Notes under the pieces: generated by a model
What the model was told of the DNA's origin: nothing
The model's input: only the letters and a program-made list of their open reading frames with translations
The model's database searches: none
Shown: piece after piece, positions 45,310-57,084 of the stretch
Layout of the letters: every line of letters begins with the position of its first letter
Numbering within the stretch: position 1 is the first letter of the stretch
Program-made: the position numbers and the translations under genes
Origin: Sedimenticola thiotaurini
GTDB lineage: Bacteria; Pseudomonadota; Gammaproteobacteria; Chromatiales; Chromatiaceae
Direction of reading: 5' to 3'
Assembly: GCF_001007875.1 (NCBI RefSeq)
Contig: NZ_CP011412.1
Span: forward strand, 62,001-126,000
DNA: 64,000 bases

Positions 45310-46026
45310 ATGAGTTCAGTCAGAATACCAGTCATCCTGCTGATCGCGCTGCTGTTGAGCGGCTGTATGACGGTGGCGGAAAAAGAGGCGATCGAGGCAC
45401 TGCCCATGTATGGCCAGCCGGAGCTGGTCCGCAGCGATTATCTGAAGAGTCAGGATGATGCCTTTATCCGGCAGATAAACTACCGCTACCGGGGAGATCT
45501 GGCACGGGCCAGCCGGGAGTGGAGCGGTCAGGCGCTGGATATCCTGAGACTGGGTGATCCGGACAGTGCCATGCGCCGGCTGAACCGGGCCTGGCTGCTG
45601 GATAAGCAGAACTACCAGGTCTATTGGGGATTTGCCCAGGTGCTGGTGATCCGCGATGAGCTTTCAGAGGCGGCGGAACATCTTGAGCGGGCGTTGGAAC
45701 TGGTCGATGACCCCTACCAGGAACCGGCGCTGCTGACCGATATGGGAACGGTTTATTCGCTGTTGGGTACGGAAGCGGAAGCACTTCAGACGGGGCAGGG
45801 GCAGGCGCTGTTTGAACAGGCCAATGCCCGATTCTCGGCGGCCGTGGTGTTGGATGGGACTTACCTACCGGTCTGGCAACGCTGGGCCAGGTCACTTTAC
45901 CGGCAGGGTGATTACCGGGCTGCATGGGAGAAGGTTGCCCAGGCACGCCAAAGGGGGGCGCGGGATCTCTCCAGCCGGTTTCTGCAGGAGCTGTCCGCCC
46001 GCATGCCCGACCCATCCGGTGACTGA
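45310..46026 (+). CDS. TPR-like lipoprotein
   Basis: A 238-residue protein with a lipobox LLLSGC (Cys at residue 19). Helical repeats resembling TPR units follow (DSAMRRLNRAWLLDKQNYQVYW, LSEAAEHLERALELVDDP). It probably sits at the inner face of the outer membrane and binds partners. Nineteen bases separate it from htpX, so joint transcription is likely. Function unknown. Confidence 0.8.
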   Translation: MSSVRIPVILLIALLLSGCMTVAEKEAIEALPMYGQPELVRSDYLKSQDDAFIRQINYRYRGDLARASREWSGQALDILRLGDPDSAMRRLNRAWLLDKQNYQVYWGFAQVLVIRDELSEAAEHLERALELVDDPYQEPALLTDMGTVYSLLGTEAEALQTGQGQALFEQANARFSAAVVLDGTYLPVWQRWARSLYRQGDYRAAWEKVAQARQRGARDLSSRFLQELSARMPDPSGD

Positions 46027-46035
46027 CACTAACCG

Positions 46036-46800
46036 TTAATCGAGTGCGGCGTATAACGCCTCGTACTCCCGGGTCAGCTTGTGTTTCGGGTCGAAATGGA
46101 TCATCGGCCGGGCATTCTGGTGGGACTCCCGGATGCGGATGGAGGGTGACAGGTAGGTGTCGAGGATCGGCAGGCCCTCTTCAACCAGCTCATTGACCAG
46201 TGCCTGGGGCAGTCGGGCCCGGGACTGGAACTGGTTGACGATAATGCCTTCGATCACCAGCTGATCATTGTGGTCTTCCTGGATCTCCCGCACGTTACCG
46301 AGCAGGGTGTAGAGGGCTTGCCGGGAGAAGTCGTCACAATCAAACGGGATCAGGCAGGCTTTTGCCGCGATCAGTGCGGAGCGGGTGTAGAAGTTGAGTG
46401 CCGGGGGGGTGTCGATGTAGATTTCATCAAAACCTTCCAGGGTCTCCAGGGCATCGCGCAGCTTGAACATCTTGTAGCGTGACTCCAGCTTCCCCTGCTG
46501 GTCTTCCAGTTCCGGGTGTGCCGGCATCAGGTGGAGATTCTCGAAAGGCGTATCGTGGATATAGGCATCCGGGCCTTTTGGTTTGAAGCTGTAGGAGAGA
46601 ATCTCCTTGAAAAAATCCACCAGGGTGTGATCCAGTTCAGCGGGATTGGTGCCGAGCAGGTAACGGGTCGAATTGCCCTGGGGATCCAGGTCGATCACCA
46701 GTGTGCGTTTGCCCCGGGCGGCGCTGATCGCGGCCAGGTTACAGGTGATGGTGGACTTGCCAACGCCTCCCTTCTGATTGAATACCACTCGACGCATCAT
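46036..46800 (-). CDS. Orphan ParA-family ATPase
   Basis: A 254-residue MinD/ParA ATPase with the deviant Walker A NQKGGVGKST, the DLDPQGNS box and YIDTPPALN. No parB or obvious partition site is adjacent, so it is not a standard chromosome or plasmid partition pair. Such orphans position protein cargos. It converges on the lipoprotein gene. Start could be 46800 or 46797. Confidence 0.88.
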   Translation of the reverse strand: MMRRVVFNQKGGVGKSTITCNLAAISAARGKRTLVIDLDPQGNSTRYLLGTNPAELDHTLVDFFKEILSYSFKPKGPDAYIHDTPFENLHLMPAHPELEDQQGKLESRYKMFKLRDALETLEGFDEIYIDTPPALNFYTRSALIAAKACLIPFDCDDFSRQALYTLLGNVREIQEDHNDQLVIEGIIVNQFQSRARLPQALVNELVEEGLPILDTYLSPSIRIRESHQNARPMIHFDPKHKLTREYEALYAALD

Positions 46801-47036
46801 AGTCGCTCCCAGCGAACGGTTTGATTGATGCTGGAGAGTGTATCGCTCTTGATTGTGCGCTGCAACAAAAGGCCGTCAATTGGGGGAGGAGAGACGTTTG
46901 GGCACAAATGGAGACCCATAGGGCCATTGGTTTCGCTATCCTATTTGCTGCCAATCTGGAAATATAAATCTCCCTCGGGTGCAGTAGTTAAATTCGCATC
47001 CGGTTGCGAGTCGTCATAGCTAAACTGGGGATCTGT

Positions 47037-47396
47037 ATGGAGCCGGGAATAGGTAGGCAGGTGAACAACTATCAACGTATCTGGCGCACTGTACTGGCCA
47101 TACCGGCGGGCCGGGTGGCCAGCTATGGCCAGATTGCCGATCTGGCGGGTCTGCCGGGGCGTGCCCGACTGGTGGGGCGGGCCCTGGGCCAGGTGCCTGA
47201 AACCATGAGTGTCCCCTGGTACCGGGTGCTGCGCAGCGACGGCCGGATCGCCTTCCCGGCCGGTTCACCCCAGGCCGAACGACAGAAAGGGCATCTGCAG
47301 GAGGAGGGGGTGATCGTGTTGAATAACCGGGTCAGGCTGAAAGCGTTCGGTTGGCAACCGGATCTGGCGGAGCTGTTGATGCGCCTGGAGTTCTGA
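47037..47396 (+). CDS. Alkyltransferase-like protein (ATL) lacking the alkyl-acceptor cysteine
   Basis: A 119-residue DNA-binding domain of the O6-alkylguanine-DNA alkyltransferase family (RVASYGQIADLAGLPGRARLVGRAL). The active PCHR motif is replaced by PWYR. Such ATL proteins bind alkylated guanine and recruit nucleotide-excision repair rather than removing the group. The ATG at 47037 is preceded by GGGGAT. A GTG at 47061 would also give a full domain. Confidence 0.88.
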   Translation: MEPGIGRQVNNYQRIWRTVLAIPAGRVASYGQIADLAGLPGRARLVGRALGQVPETMSVPWYRVLRSDGRIAFPAGSPQAERQKGHLQEEGVIVLNNRVRLKAFGWQPDLAELLMRLEF

Positions 47397-47523
47397 GCAC
47401 TACGGCATCGCGCTGGGCGGCTGGTCTGACTGGTGCTGGAGATTGATTCTCTCCTGGTGGATTTGACCTGGCGGTTTGCTGTACCATGGTGGGCATGTGG
47501 GCGGATACTCCGCCCTGATCGAA

Positions 47524-49578
<2,055 letters not shown>

Positions 49579-49587
49579 GACGCGGCG

Positions 49588-49785
49588 ATGTATATTTTTG
49601 TGAATGATGAAGAGACCCGGATTGAACCTGACACAACCCTGGAGGCGCTGCTGACCGGCCTGACCGGCGGCCGCAATGTGGCGGTGGCGGTGAACGACAC
49701 CGTGATCCGCCAGGACGAGTGGCCCGGCTACCGGCTGCAGGAGCAGGACCGGGTATTGATCATCGCGCCGGTCCAGGGCGGTTGA
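49588..49785 (+). CDS. thiS: Thiamine sulfur carrier ThiS
   Basis: A 65-residue ubiquitin-fold protein ending in VQGG. The terminal Gly-Gly is adenylated and thiocarboxylated to donate sulfur to the thiazole ring. It begins nine bases after thiC. Confidence 0.95.
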   Translation: MYIFVNDEETRIEPDTTLEALLTGLTGGRNVAVAVNDTVIRQDEWPGYRLQEQDRVLIIAPVQGG

Positions 49786-49827
49786 ACAGTGTGCAGATTT
49801 CTCCGTCATTCAAGGAGCGGGTAAAAC

Positions 49828-50607
49828 ATGAATAGTGATCCATTGAAAATTGCCGAACACCTTTTCGGCTCGCGGCTGTTTCTCGGTACGGGCAAGTTCG
49901 GCTCCAATCAACTGATGCACGATGCGGTGGTCGCCTCCGGCAGCGAACTGGTGACAGTGGCGCTGCGTCGGGTGCGGCTGCAGGAGCAGGAGGACGAGGT
50001 GGTCTCCCATCTGCAGATTCCCGGCGTCAATCTGCTGCCCAACACCTCGGGAGTGCGCACCGCCAAGGAGGCGGTACTGGCGGCACAGTTGGCCCGGGAG
50101 GCGCTGCAGACCAACCTGCTGAAGCTGGAGATCCATCCCGACCCCCGTTATCTGCTGCCGGATCCCATCGAGACTCTGGCGGCAACGGAAATCCTGGTTA
50201 AGGAGGGTTTTGTGGTGCTGCCCTATATCAACGCCGACCCGGTGTTGTGCAAGCGGTTAGAGGATGTGGGGGCCGCGGCGGTGATGCCGTTGGGCGCGCC
50301 CATCGGTACCAACCAGGGGCTGCAGACCCGCGCCATGCTGGAGATCATTATCGAGCAGAGTGGCGTGCCGGTGGTGGTGGATGCCGGTATCGGTGCACCC
50401 TCCCAGGCGGCCGAGGCGATGGAGATGGGGGCCGATGCGGTACTGGTGAATACTGCCATAGCGGTGGCGGGTGATCCGGTGGTGATGGCCGAGGCGTTCC
50501 GCATGGCCACGCAATGCGGACGCATGGCCTATCAGGCCAGACTGGGTAATGTCAGCAAGGCCGCCGAGGCGAGCAGCCCGTTGACCGCCTTCCTGGCCCA
50601 GGAGTAG
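49828..50607 (+). CDS. thiG: Thiazole synthase ThiG
   Basis: A 259-residue TIM-barrel enzyme forming the thiazole phosphate from deoxyxylulose phosphate, dehydroglycine and ThiS-COSH. Motifs [10 protein letters not shown] (catalytic Lys), [13 protein letters not shown] and [21 protein letters not shown] are clear. It has a good AAGGAG site and normal length. Confidence 0.97.
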   Translation: MNSDPLKIAEHLFGSRLFLGTGKFGSNQLMHDAVVASGSELVTVALRRVRLQEQEDEVVSHLQIPGVNLLPNTSGVRTAKEAVLAAQLAREALQTNLLKLEIHPDPRYLLPDPIETLAATEILVKEGFVVLPYINADPVLCKRLEDVGAAAVMPLGAPIGTNQGLQTRAMLEIIIEQSGVPVVVDAGIGAPSQAAEAMEMGADAVLVNTAIAVAGDPVVMAEAFRMATQCGRMAYQARLGNVSKAAEASSPLTAFLAQE

Positions 50608-50635
50608 CCGTTGGTACTGTTCTGCCTCTGCATCT

Positions 50636-50650
50636 CCGGTCTCCGACCGG
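50636..50650. other. Intercistronic hairpin between thiG and thiH
   Basis: CCGGTC-TCC-GACCGG is a tight stem without a T run in the 105-base gap. It may affect mRNA processing or relative expression. Confidence 0.4.
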
Positions 50651-50712
50651 TGGGCAGTACAGATATTTCGCACACTTGTTAAGTGTCCGTTTAAGGGCAC
50701 TGGGACCATGTC

Positions 50713-51825
50713 ATGAGTTTTTTATCGGTTTTTGAACAGCACACCTGGGAAGGGATGGCAGAACGGATTAACGGCAAGCAGGCCGCCGATGTGGAGCGGG
50801 CGCTGGACAAGCCGGGTAAACGGGATCTGGATGATTTCTGCGCCCTGATCTCTCCGGCGGCCACCCCCTACCTGGAGCGCATGGCACAGCTGAGCTACCG
50901 ACTGACCCGCAAACGCTTCGGCAACACCACCCAGCTCTATATTCCGATGTACCTCTCCAACGAGTGCCACAACATCTGCACCTATTGCGGTTTCAGCGTG
51001 GATAACAAGCTGAAGCGCCGTACCCTGACCCGGGAACAGGTGCTGCAGGAGGTGGAGGCGATCAAGGCGCACCGCTTTGAGCATCTGCTGATGGTGACCG
51101 GTGAGGCCCACCGCACGGTGGGCGTGGACTACCTGGAGCAGGCGCTGGAGTGGGTGCGGCCCCATTTCTCCAGTCTGTCACTGGAGGTGCAGGCGCTGGA
51201 TCAGGCCGATTATGAGCGGTTGATCAAAAAGGGGCTCGACAGCGTGCTGCTGTACCAGGAGACCTATCACCGGGATAACTACCGCCAGTACCATCCGAAA
51301 GGCAAGAAACGCAACTTTGAATACCGCCTGGAGACGCCGGATCGGCTCGGCCGAGCCGGTATCCATCGTATCGGTCTGGGTGCCCTGCTGGGGCTGGAGG
51401 ATTGGCGTACCGATGCCGCCTTCGTGGCCCTGCACCTGGGTTATCTGGAGCGTCGCTACTGGCAGACCAAGTACTCCATCTCGCTGCCGCGCCTGCGCCC
51501 GGCCGAGGGGGTGCAATCACCCAACGTGGTGGTGACGGATCGGGATTTTGTGCAGATGATCTGTGCCTACCGGATCTATAGTGAAAACGTGGAGATCTCC
51601 CTCTCCACCCGGGAGCGCCCCGAGTTCCGCGATCACCTGCTGAAACTGGGTATCACCTCCATGAGCGCCGGTTCCAAGACCGAGCCGGGTGGCTATGCCA
51701 TTGAGGAGGAGGCGCTGGAGCAGTTTGAGATCAGTGACGATCGCAGTGTCGACGAAGTGGTGGCGATGATTCGTCGCCAGGGGTTCGATCCGGTGTGGAA
51801 GGACTGGGATTCGGTACTGGGTTGA
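50713..51825 (+). CDS. thiH: Tyrosine lyase ThiH (dehydroglycine synthase)
   Basis: A 370-residue radical-SAM enzyme with the cluster motif CHNICTYCGF. It cleaves tyrosine to p-cresol and dehydroglycine, which ThiG uses. Use of ThiH rather than the oxygen-dependent ThiO suits low-oxygen life. Later motifs include RIGLGALLGLEDWRTDA. It ends the thiamine operon. Confidence 0.97.
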   Translation: MSFLSVFEQHTWEGMAERINGKQAADVERALDKPGKRDLDDFCALISPAATPYLERMAQLSYRLTRKRFGNTTQLYIPMYLSNECHNICTYCGFSVDNKLKRRTLTREQVLQEVEAIKAHRFEHLLMVTGEAHRTVGVDYLEQALEWVRPHFSSLSLEVQALDQADYERLIKKGLDSVLLYQETYHRDNYRQYHPKGKKRNFEYRLETPDRLGRAGIHRIGLGALLGLEDWRTDAAFVALHLGYLERRYWQTKYSISLPRLRPAEGVQSPNVVVTDRDFVQMICAYRIYSENVEISLSTRERPEFRDHLLKLGITSMSAGSKTEPGGYAIEEEALEQFEISDDRSVDEVVAMIRRQGFDPVWKDWDSVLG

Positions 51826-51855
51826 CCGGGCTGCTGAGTCGTCCCCTTCGCCCGG

Positions 51856-53067
51856 TCAGAAATAGCGCTCCAGGGTGAGTTGTAGATGGTCATCCCGGCG
51901 TATCGCCGACAGCGGATCGTTTGGTTCATCACCGGAAAACAGCCGCAGATCGAGACTGGCTTTCCAGGCGTTGCCGATCCGGCGGCTGGCCTCCAGCTGT
52001 AGGATGTGGCTGTGGAAGTCCAGGTCATAACCGATACCCGCCAGCAACTCGCTGCTGGCGGCGTCATTCAGGGCGATACGGGCGCCGAAATAGAGGTCGT
52101 TCTGGGCCAGGCTGGTGGAGCGGGTGCCCCGTTCGTCCCAGCCATACTCCAGTAGCAGACCCAGGTCGGTGTTGCTGTCGGCGATGCCGTACAGGGTATA
52201 TTCAAAACCGCCCTGCAGCGCCCAGAAGCTCTCCTGCTGACCATCCCGCCAGCGCATCTCCAGTTTCCACAGCCAGTCATCCAGGGTCGCCTGCAGATCC
52301 ATGCCCAGCTGGTTGATCTGCTCATAATAGGGTGTCAGCACCAGGTTGCCGTTGCCGTCTGTGCCGGGCACCAGACGGGGCTCCCGGTTGGTGCCGCGAA
52401 ACCAGTGCAGACCAATATCATAATCACCCAGAGTGTGGCTCCAGCGGGCCGCCAGATCGAGATGGTTGTCACCGGCCGCCGATTCGTAAGCGGCCTGGCT
52501 GCTGTCCACCACCAGGCCGCTTCGCAGACGTCCGTCCAGCCCGGCAAAGGTGCGTTCACGGAATCCGGGCAGGGCGAACAGATCCAGGATGCCCCAGCGC
52601 CTGACCAGGGAGAGGTGGATCATCGGCTGGCCCAGTTTATCCTCGCCGTCGATGTCCTCGACCCCATCGGTCTGGTTGATGGTATCCACCAGGTGCTGGA
52701 ACTCGGTGACGCCCCAGAACACCTTGCCGATGCCGCTGTGCAGTTCCCAGTCATCCCCGACGTGGCTCCAGGTGAGTTGGCGGATGTCGGCATGGCTGCG
52801 CTCCGGGTCATGTTGGTCCCAGCGCAGGTAGGGGATGAACTCCACATAGTCCCGGTCCTGGTTCCAGGCGTAATAGAACTGCGGTTCAAAAAAGCCTGAC
52901 AGGTTGGCGGCGTCGTACTGCCCGGTGAATTGGGGGCTGTGGGGAAACAGGCGCAGTTCCGCTCCCACCTTGCCGCTGATCGCCAGATCATTATCCGCGC
53001 CGGCAAGTGCCGGCAGCAGAAACAGCAACAGGGGCAGCCAGTTTTTGGTCAGGCATTGCGGCTGCAT
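51856..53067 (-). CDS. Outer-membrane beta-barrel-like protein of an RND/LolA-like operon
   Basis: A 403-residue exported protein with a signal peptide ending AGAD. It is rich in alternating aromatic/hydrophobic strands and ends with phenylalanine (LTLERYF), a beta-barrel signature. I do not recognise a named family beyond DUF1302-like barrels. It follows a LolA-like gene by one base, so it is probably the outer-membrane part of the same export system. Confidence 0.75.
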   Translation of the reverse strand: MQPQCLTKNWLPLLLFLLPALAGADNDLAISGKVGAELRLFPHSPQFTGQYDAANLSGFFEPQFYYAWNQDRDYVEFIPYLRWDQHDPERSHADIRQLTWSHVGDDWELHSGIGKVFWGVTEFQHLVDTINQTDGVEDIDGEDKLGQPMIHLSLVRRWGILDLFALPGFRERTFAGLDGRLRSGLVVDSSQAAYESAAGDNHLDLAARWSHTLGDYDIGLHWFRGTNREPRLVPGTDGNGNLVLTPYYEQINQLGMDLQATLDDWLWKLEMRWRDGQQESFWALQGGFEYTLYGIADSNTDLGLLLEYGWDERGTRSTSLAQNDLYFGARIALNDAASSELLAGIGYDLDFHSHILQLEASRRIGNAWKASLDLRLFSGDEPNDPLSAIRRDDHLQLTLERYF

Positions 53068-53068
53068 C

Positions 53069-53851
53069 TCAGCGGGCCCGCTTCAGGCTGTTCCTGTTGA
53101 AGTCCGACTCATCCAGGCCGGTGCCGAATCGGTAGTTGGTCCAGCGCAGTTCGGTGCTTTTGCCGGTCTGGTGATTGATCATGTCCATGCGATCCGGACG
53201 CCAGTATCGATTCATATACTGTTGATAGCCGCTGTAGCTGAGGCTCTTCAGCAGGCTGTTCTTGCGGTCGTAGAACTCCACCCGCAGATTCCGGTACTCC
53301 GCCTGGTCCAGCCAGACCACGCGACGGGTGTAACCGGAGTGCTTATCCACCGGGAACTGTTCCACCACAAAACAGGCCTGATTGTCCAGCACCTCATCCC
53401 GGAGATATTTGTAGCTGTACTTTTCGATCTCGAACGAGCTGAGATCTTCATAGGCGAATTCGGAACCCATGAATGGTCCCGATTTGTTGCGCGAGGAGAT
53501 ATGTTTGACCCGTTTCAGCGCCGGCAGATAGAGCCACTGTTCATCGGCCTCGAGGGCGTGTGAAAAGCTCAGAAAGGCGGTGCCCTTCACATCCAGAGGC
53601 TGGTCGAAAACGGTCAGGCTCTTGTCGCCATCGTTCTCCTGTTCCAGCGACTGCATACGCAGCTCACGCAGGCTCTGCTCACCCTGGCGGTTGCGCAGAA
53701 TCATCTGCATATCGGCCTGCATGTCGCCCCAGCCGGTGTCCCGGGCAATACTCTCGGCCGCGATGGCGTGGCCTTTCTGTTCCGCGCTCTCGGCATACAG
53801 CAGGGTGTGGACGCCAAGCAGGGCCAGTATCAGGCATATTCTAGGTGACAT
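53069..53851 (-). CDS. LolA-like outer-membrane lipoprotein-sorting protein
   Basis: A 260-residue periplasmic protein with a signal peptide ending LYAES. It has LolA-like beta strands (LFLSFSHALEADEQWLYLPA, MGSEFAYEDLSS) and is related to the lipoprotein-sorting domain often found beside RND/MMPL proteins. It probably ferries a hydrophobic molecule between membranes. The ATG at 53851 overlaps the end of the RND gene by 11 bases. Confidence 0.82.
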   Translation of the reverse strand: MSPRICLILALLGVHTLLYAESAEQKGHAIAAESIARDTGWGDMQADMQMILRNRQGEQSLRELRMQSLEQENDGDKSLTVFDQPLDVKGTAFLSFSHALEADEQWLYLPALKRVKHISSRNKSGPFMGSEFAYEDLSSFEIEKYSYKYLRDEVLDNQACFVVEQFPVDKHSGYTRRVVWLDQAEYRNLRVEFYDRKNSLLKSLSYSGYQQYMNRYWRPDRMDMINHQTGKSTELRWTNYRFGTGLDESDFNRNSLKRAR

Positions 53852-56162
53852 GGGTGTTCTCTCTCTCTTTGTCGGTGCCATGGGTTGAGTGGTGATCCAG
53901 CAGCATCAGCAGCGGCGGCAGGAACAGGAAATCGATGGCGAGCGCGATCAGGATGGTCAGCGCCGTTAACAGTCCCATATCGGCATTCACTTTGAAGCTG
54001 GACTGGGCCAGCACCAGAAAGCCTCCCACCAGCACCAGGGTGGTGATCCAGAGGGCCCGACCCACGCTACTGAAAGCATAGCGTACCGCCGCGTGGGCAT
54101 CGGCATTACGTTCCCGGCGGGCGCGCAGATACTTGCTCAGGAAGTGAACCGTGTCGTCCACCACGATGCCGAGGGTCATGCCGGCCACCACGGACAGCGC
54201 CAGACCCACCTGGCCGTTGATGAAATACCAGGCACCGAAGCCCACGGCGGCCGGGGTCAGATTGGGCAGCAGACTGATCAGGCCAAACTTGAGGGAGCGC
54301 AGGGCCACACCCAGCAACAGGGAGATCAGGATCAACGCAAGAGTGACGCCCAACAGCATGCTGCGGATGTTGCGTTGGCTGATATGGGCGAACATCAGGG
54401 CCGGGCTGGCGATGGTTGCCGTATAGTCCGGGGCGTGGCTCGCCAGCCAGTCCCGAACGCGCTGCTCCAGCTGAATCTGCTCGTTGGAGGTCATGTTGTT
54501 GAAGGTGGCCACCAGCCGGGTGGAGGATTTATCCACGTTGAGCTGGTTATTCAGGTCCAGTCCATAGGGCAGGGACATCTCGTACAGCAGCAGATATTGG
54601 GCGGCCAGTTCCCGGCTGTCCGGCAGCCGATACCAGTCATCCCGATCCCCATGCATGTTACGGCTGAGTCGCTTGAGGGTGTCACTCAGGGTGTTGACAT
54701 GATCGGTTTCCGGCTGATCCCGCAACCACTGGCTCAGTTGATCCAGTTTCTGCAGAAATACCGGGTCATTGATACCGCCGGATGTGCCGCTGTCCAGGGA
54801 GATCTCCATGGTGGCCATACCGGAGATGTTCTCCTGCATGAAATCGGTGGCCTGCCGGAACGGCACCGTGGTATCGAAATATTTAACGAAATCATCATTG
54901 AGCCGGTTTTGTGGCAGAAACAGCATGAAGGCGATCATGATCAGGGAGGTGACCGGCAACAGCCAGCGGCGGTTGTGCACAACGAAGTCGGCAAAGTGCA
55001 TCATCAGGTCACCGCGCGCCTTGTGCGGTTTCACTTTCAGGGGCAGCAGTGCCAGCAGTGCCGGAAACAGGGTGACGGAGAAGAGGAACGCCAGCATGAC
55101 GCCGATGGCCACCAGGTTGCCCAGATCCCGGAACGGCGGGGAGTCGGAGAAGTTCATGCTCAGGAAGCCGATGGCGGTGGTGATGCTGGTGAGAAAGATC
55201 GGCTGATAATTGATCCGCAGGCTGTCCAGGATGGCCTGGCGCTTTTCAACCCCGTTGCGCATCTCGTAGAACAGGGTGGTCAGTATATGGATGCAGTCGG
55301 CTACCGCCAGGGTCAGGATCATGGTGGGTGCGCTGGCGGATGGTGCGGTCAGGTAGAAGCCGGTCCAGCCGGCGATCCCCATGGTGACGGCGATACTGAA
55401 CAGAACCACCAGCAGGGTGGAGAGGGTGCCGGTGATGGTGCGTAGCAGCAGGCCGATGGTCAGCGCCACGATCAGGAACATCAGTGGCACCAGGGTGGTA
55501 CTGTCCGCCAGGGAGGCCTCGGCAAAGCTGTTGTTCATCATCACCATGCCGGAGAGATGGACGGTTACGCCCGGGTTTCGGGCCAGGAACTGGTCACGCA
55601 GCTCCCGTACCTTGGTGGCGACCTGGGGGATCTCCTCTACCGGGTTGACGCCCGGCAGCTGCACGGTGGTGTTGACGATGGTTACATGGCCATCGGGGGA
55701 GATCAGCTTGTTCCTGAGCAGGGGTTCATTGATGGCGATGCGCCTGGCCCGCTCCAGCGCGGCCTGGTCCATCGCCAGCGGTTCCAGGGCCAGATCCTCG
55801 ACGATCAGGTCATCCCCGTCCGCATAGCTGTACTGGTAGTTGGTGATGGAGTCGACCCGGGTGGAGAAGGGGATCTGCCAGCTCTCTTCAGTGAGCGCCC
55901 GAATCGCCTCCAGCCGCTCCCTGGTAAAGATCCGGCCATCCTGCGGGGCGATGATAAAAGCGACATTATCGCTCTTGTTGTAGATCTTCTGGATCGACTC
56001 GTAGGCGTTCAGTTGCGGATTGTCCGAGCCGAAGAATACCCGGTAGTCACTTTCAAAAACCAACAGACGGGCGCCATAGGTCGCCGTCACGACCAGCAGA
56101 AGCGTCAGCAGTATGACCAGGATCGGGTGCTTGATAATCCAGGCTGTCAACTTCTGGTGCAT
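53841..56162 (-). CDS. RND/MMPL-family exporter
   Basis: A 773-residue exporter with two repeats of one TM, a large periplasmic loop and five TM helices. Each repeat has RND-type motifs (SAPTMILTLAVADCIHIL, AGMTLGIVVDDTVHFLSKYL). Members export hydrophobic compounds such as lipids or hopanoids. The TetR gene upstream and the LolA-like and barrel genes downstream form one operon. Confidence 0.9.
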   Translation of the reverse strand: MHQKLTAWIIKHPILVILLTLLLVVTATYGARLLVFESDYRVFFGSDNPQLNAYESIQKIYNKSDNVAFIIAPQDGRIFTRERLEAIRALTEESWQIPFSTRVDSITNYQYSYADGDDLIVEDLALEPLAMDQAALERARRIAINEPLLRNKLISPDGHVTIVNTTVQLPGVNPVEEIPQVATKVRELRDQFLARNPGVTVHLSGMVMMNNSFAEASLADSTTLVPLMFLIVALTIGLLLRTITGTLSTLLVVLFSIAVTMGIAGWTGFYLTAPSASAPTMILTLAVADCIHILTTLFYEMRNGVEKRQAILDSLRINYQPIFLTSITTAIGFLSMNFSDSPPFRDLGNLVAIGVMLAFLFSVTLFPALLALLPLKVKPHKARGDLMMHFADFVVHNRRWLLPVTSLIMIAFMLFLPQNRLNDDFVKYFDTTVPFRQATDFMQENISGMATMEISLDSGTSGGINDPVFLQKLDQLSQWLRDQPETDHVNTLSDTLKRLSRNMHGDRDDWYRLPDSRELAAQYLLLYEMSLPYGLDLNNQLNVDKSSTRLVATFNNMTSNEQIQLEQRVRDWLASHAPDYTATIASPALMFAHISQRNIRSMLLGVTLALILISLLLGVALRSLKFGLISLLPNLTPAAVGFGAWYFINGQVGLALSVVAGMTLGIVVDDTVHFLSKYLRARRERNADAHAAVRYAFSSVGRALWITTLVLVGGFLVLAQSSFKVNADMGLLTALTILIALAIDFLFLPPLLMLLDHHSTHGTDKERENTHVT

Positions 56163-56201
56163 ACGCTCTCTCTCCTAAATCGGTGCACCTGCATGTGGCA
56201 A

Positions 56202-57026
56202 TTACGTTATTACGGGCGGTTTGGTCACAGGAACTGGCCGGTGCTCTGCACAGGCTTTCGCTGGTGACGGGTTATCTGTTGACACTGTTGCGGTCTGTTG
56301 GCTGATCAGGGCGGATTCCCGGGGGAATATCTCCGTCTCAATGCGCCGCAGGGTTGCTTCATAATCCTGCTCGCTGCTTAATGCACGCCACTGCAGACCG
56401 TCCAACAACAGGTTGGCGTGACTGAAAACCTCGTTGCGGATATCCAGTTCAAACCGGCCACCGCAACTGCTTTTATTGTTGATCAGCAGGGTTATGGTGC
56501 CGAAACAGCTGGCCCAGTTGCAGAACACCACCTGGCGCCGACCCATCCGGGGCGGTAGGACCAGGTCGCCGTTGTCGATCGCTTCTGTCACCAGCTCAAA
56601 TGCCGGTCCCATGAGCAGCTTCTCCAGCTGGTAGTGGGTGTTGAGCCGCTGCTCGGAAGTCCGCTCAATCTGGCTGGTGGTTTTGGCCGAAATGATCAGG
56701 GCGTACTGGATGGGATCGAGCAGCGCGTGCAGCAGATAGGCGTAGTGGGTGGCCAGCAGTCGCTCCCGGGTGGTGCCCTGAAACCTTATTGCGCGGGTAA
56801 ACTTCTCCGCCAGGCGCTCCATGCCGGCGTTGCAGATGGCGGTTAACAGATCTTCGCGGCTGCAGAAATGGTTGTAGACGGTTCCTTTTGAATAGGGTAC
56901 CCGCTCCACCACTTTGTCCATTGTGAGACCCGCGGCACCCTCACGCGCCATAATCTTCAGGGCGGTTCTGATCAGCTCCTGTTCACGGGCCAGCAGCTTT
57001 TCTCTCTTGGCGCTTGCTTGGCTCAT
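56202..57026 (-). CDS. TetR-family repressor of the export operon
   Basis: A 274-residue regulator, longer than typical TetR proteins (about 200). The helix-turn-helix is GLTMDKVVERVPYSKGTVYNHF. The C-terminal extension of about 70 residues is polar. It is the first gene of its operon, and a 19-base palindrome overlaps its promoter, so it probably represses itself and the exporter until a hydrophobic ligand binds. Confidence 0.9.
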   Translation of the reverse strand: MSQASAKREKLLAREQELIRTALKIMAREGAAGLTMDKVVERVPYSKGTVYNHFCSREDLLTAICNAGMERLAEKFTRAIRFQGTTRERLLATHYAYLLHALLDPIQYALIISAKTTSQIERTSEQRLNTHYQLEKLLMGPAFELVTEAIDNGDLVLPPRMGRRQVVFCNWASCFGTITLLINNKSSCGGRFELDIRNEVFSHANLLLDGLQWRALSSEQDYEATLRRIETEIFPRESALISQQTATVSTDNPSPAKACAEHRPVPVTKPPVIT

Positions 57027-57054
57027 GGTTCAGGGACCCGGGATTTGTGGCTGG

Positions 57055-57073
57055 AATTGACGATTCGTCAATT
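57055..57073. promoter_or_regulatory. TetR operator, perfect 19-base palindrome
   Basis: aattgacga-t-tcgtcaatt is a perfect nine-base-arm palindrome, 28 bases upstream of the TetR start codon and just downstream of the predicted transcription start. Confidence 0.82.
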
Positions 57074-57084
57074 ATGAAGCGCTG

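Noticed and set aside
54093-55445. A 450-codon open frame antisense to the RND exporter
   Set aside because: It is a shadow of the real gene, with Gln/His/Gly-rich composition and no plausible start site or domain.
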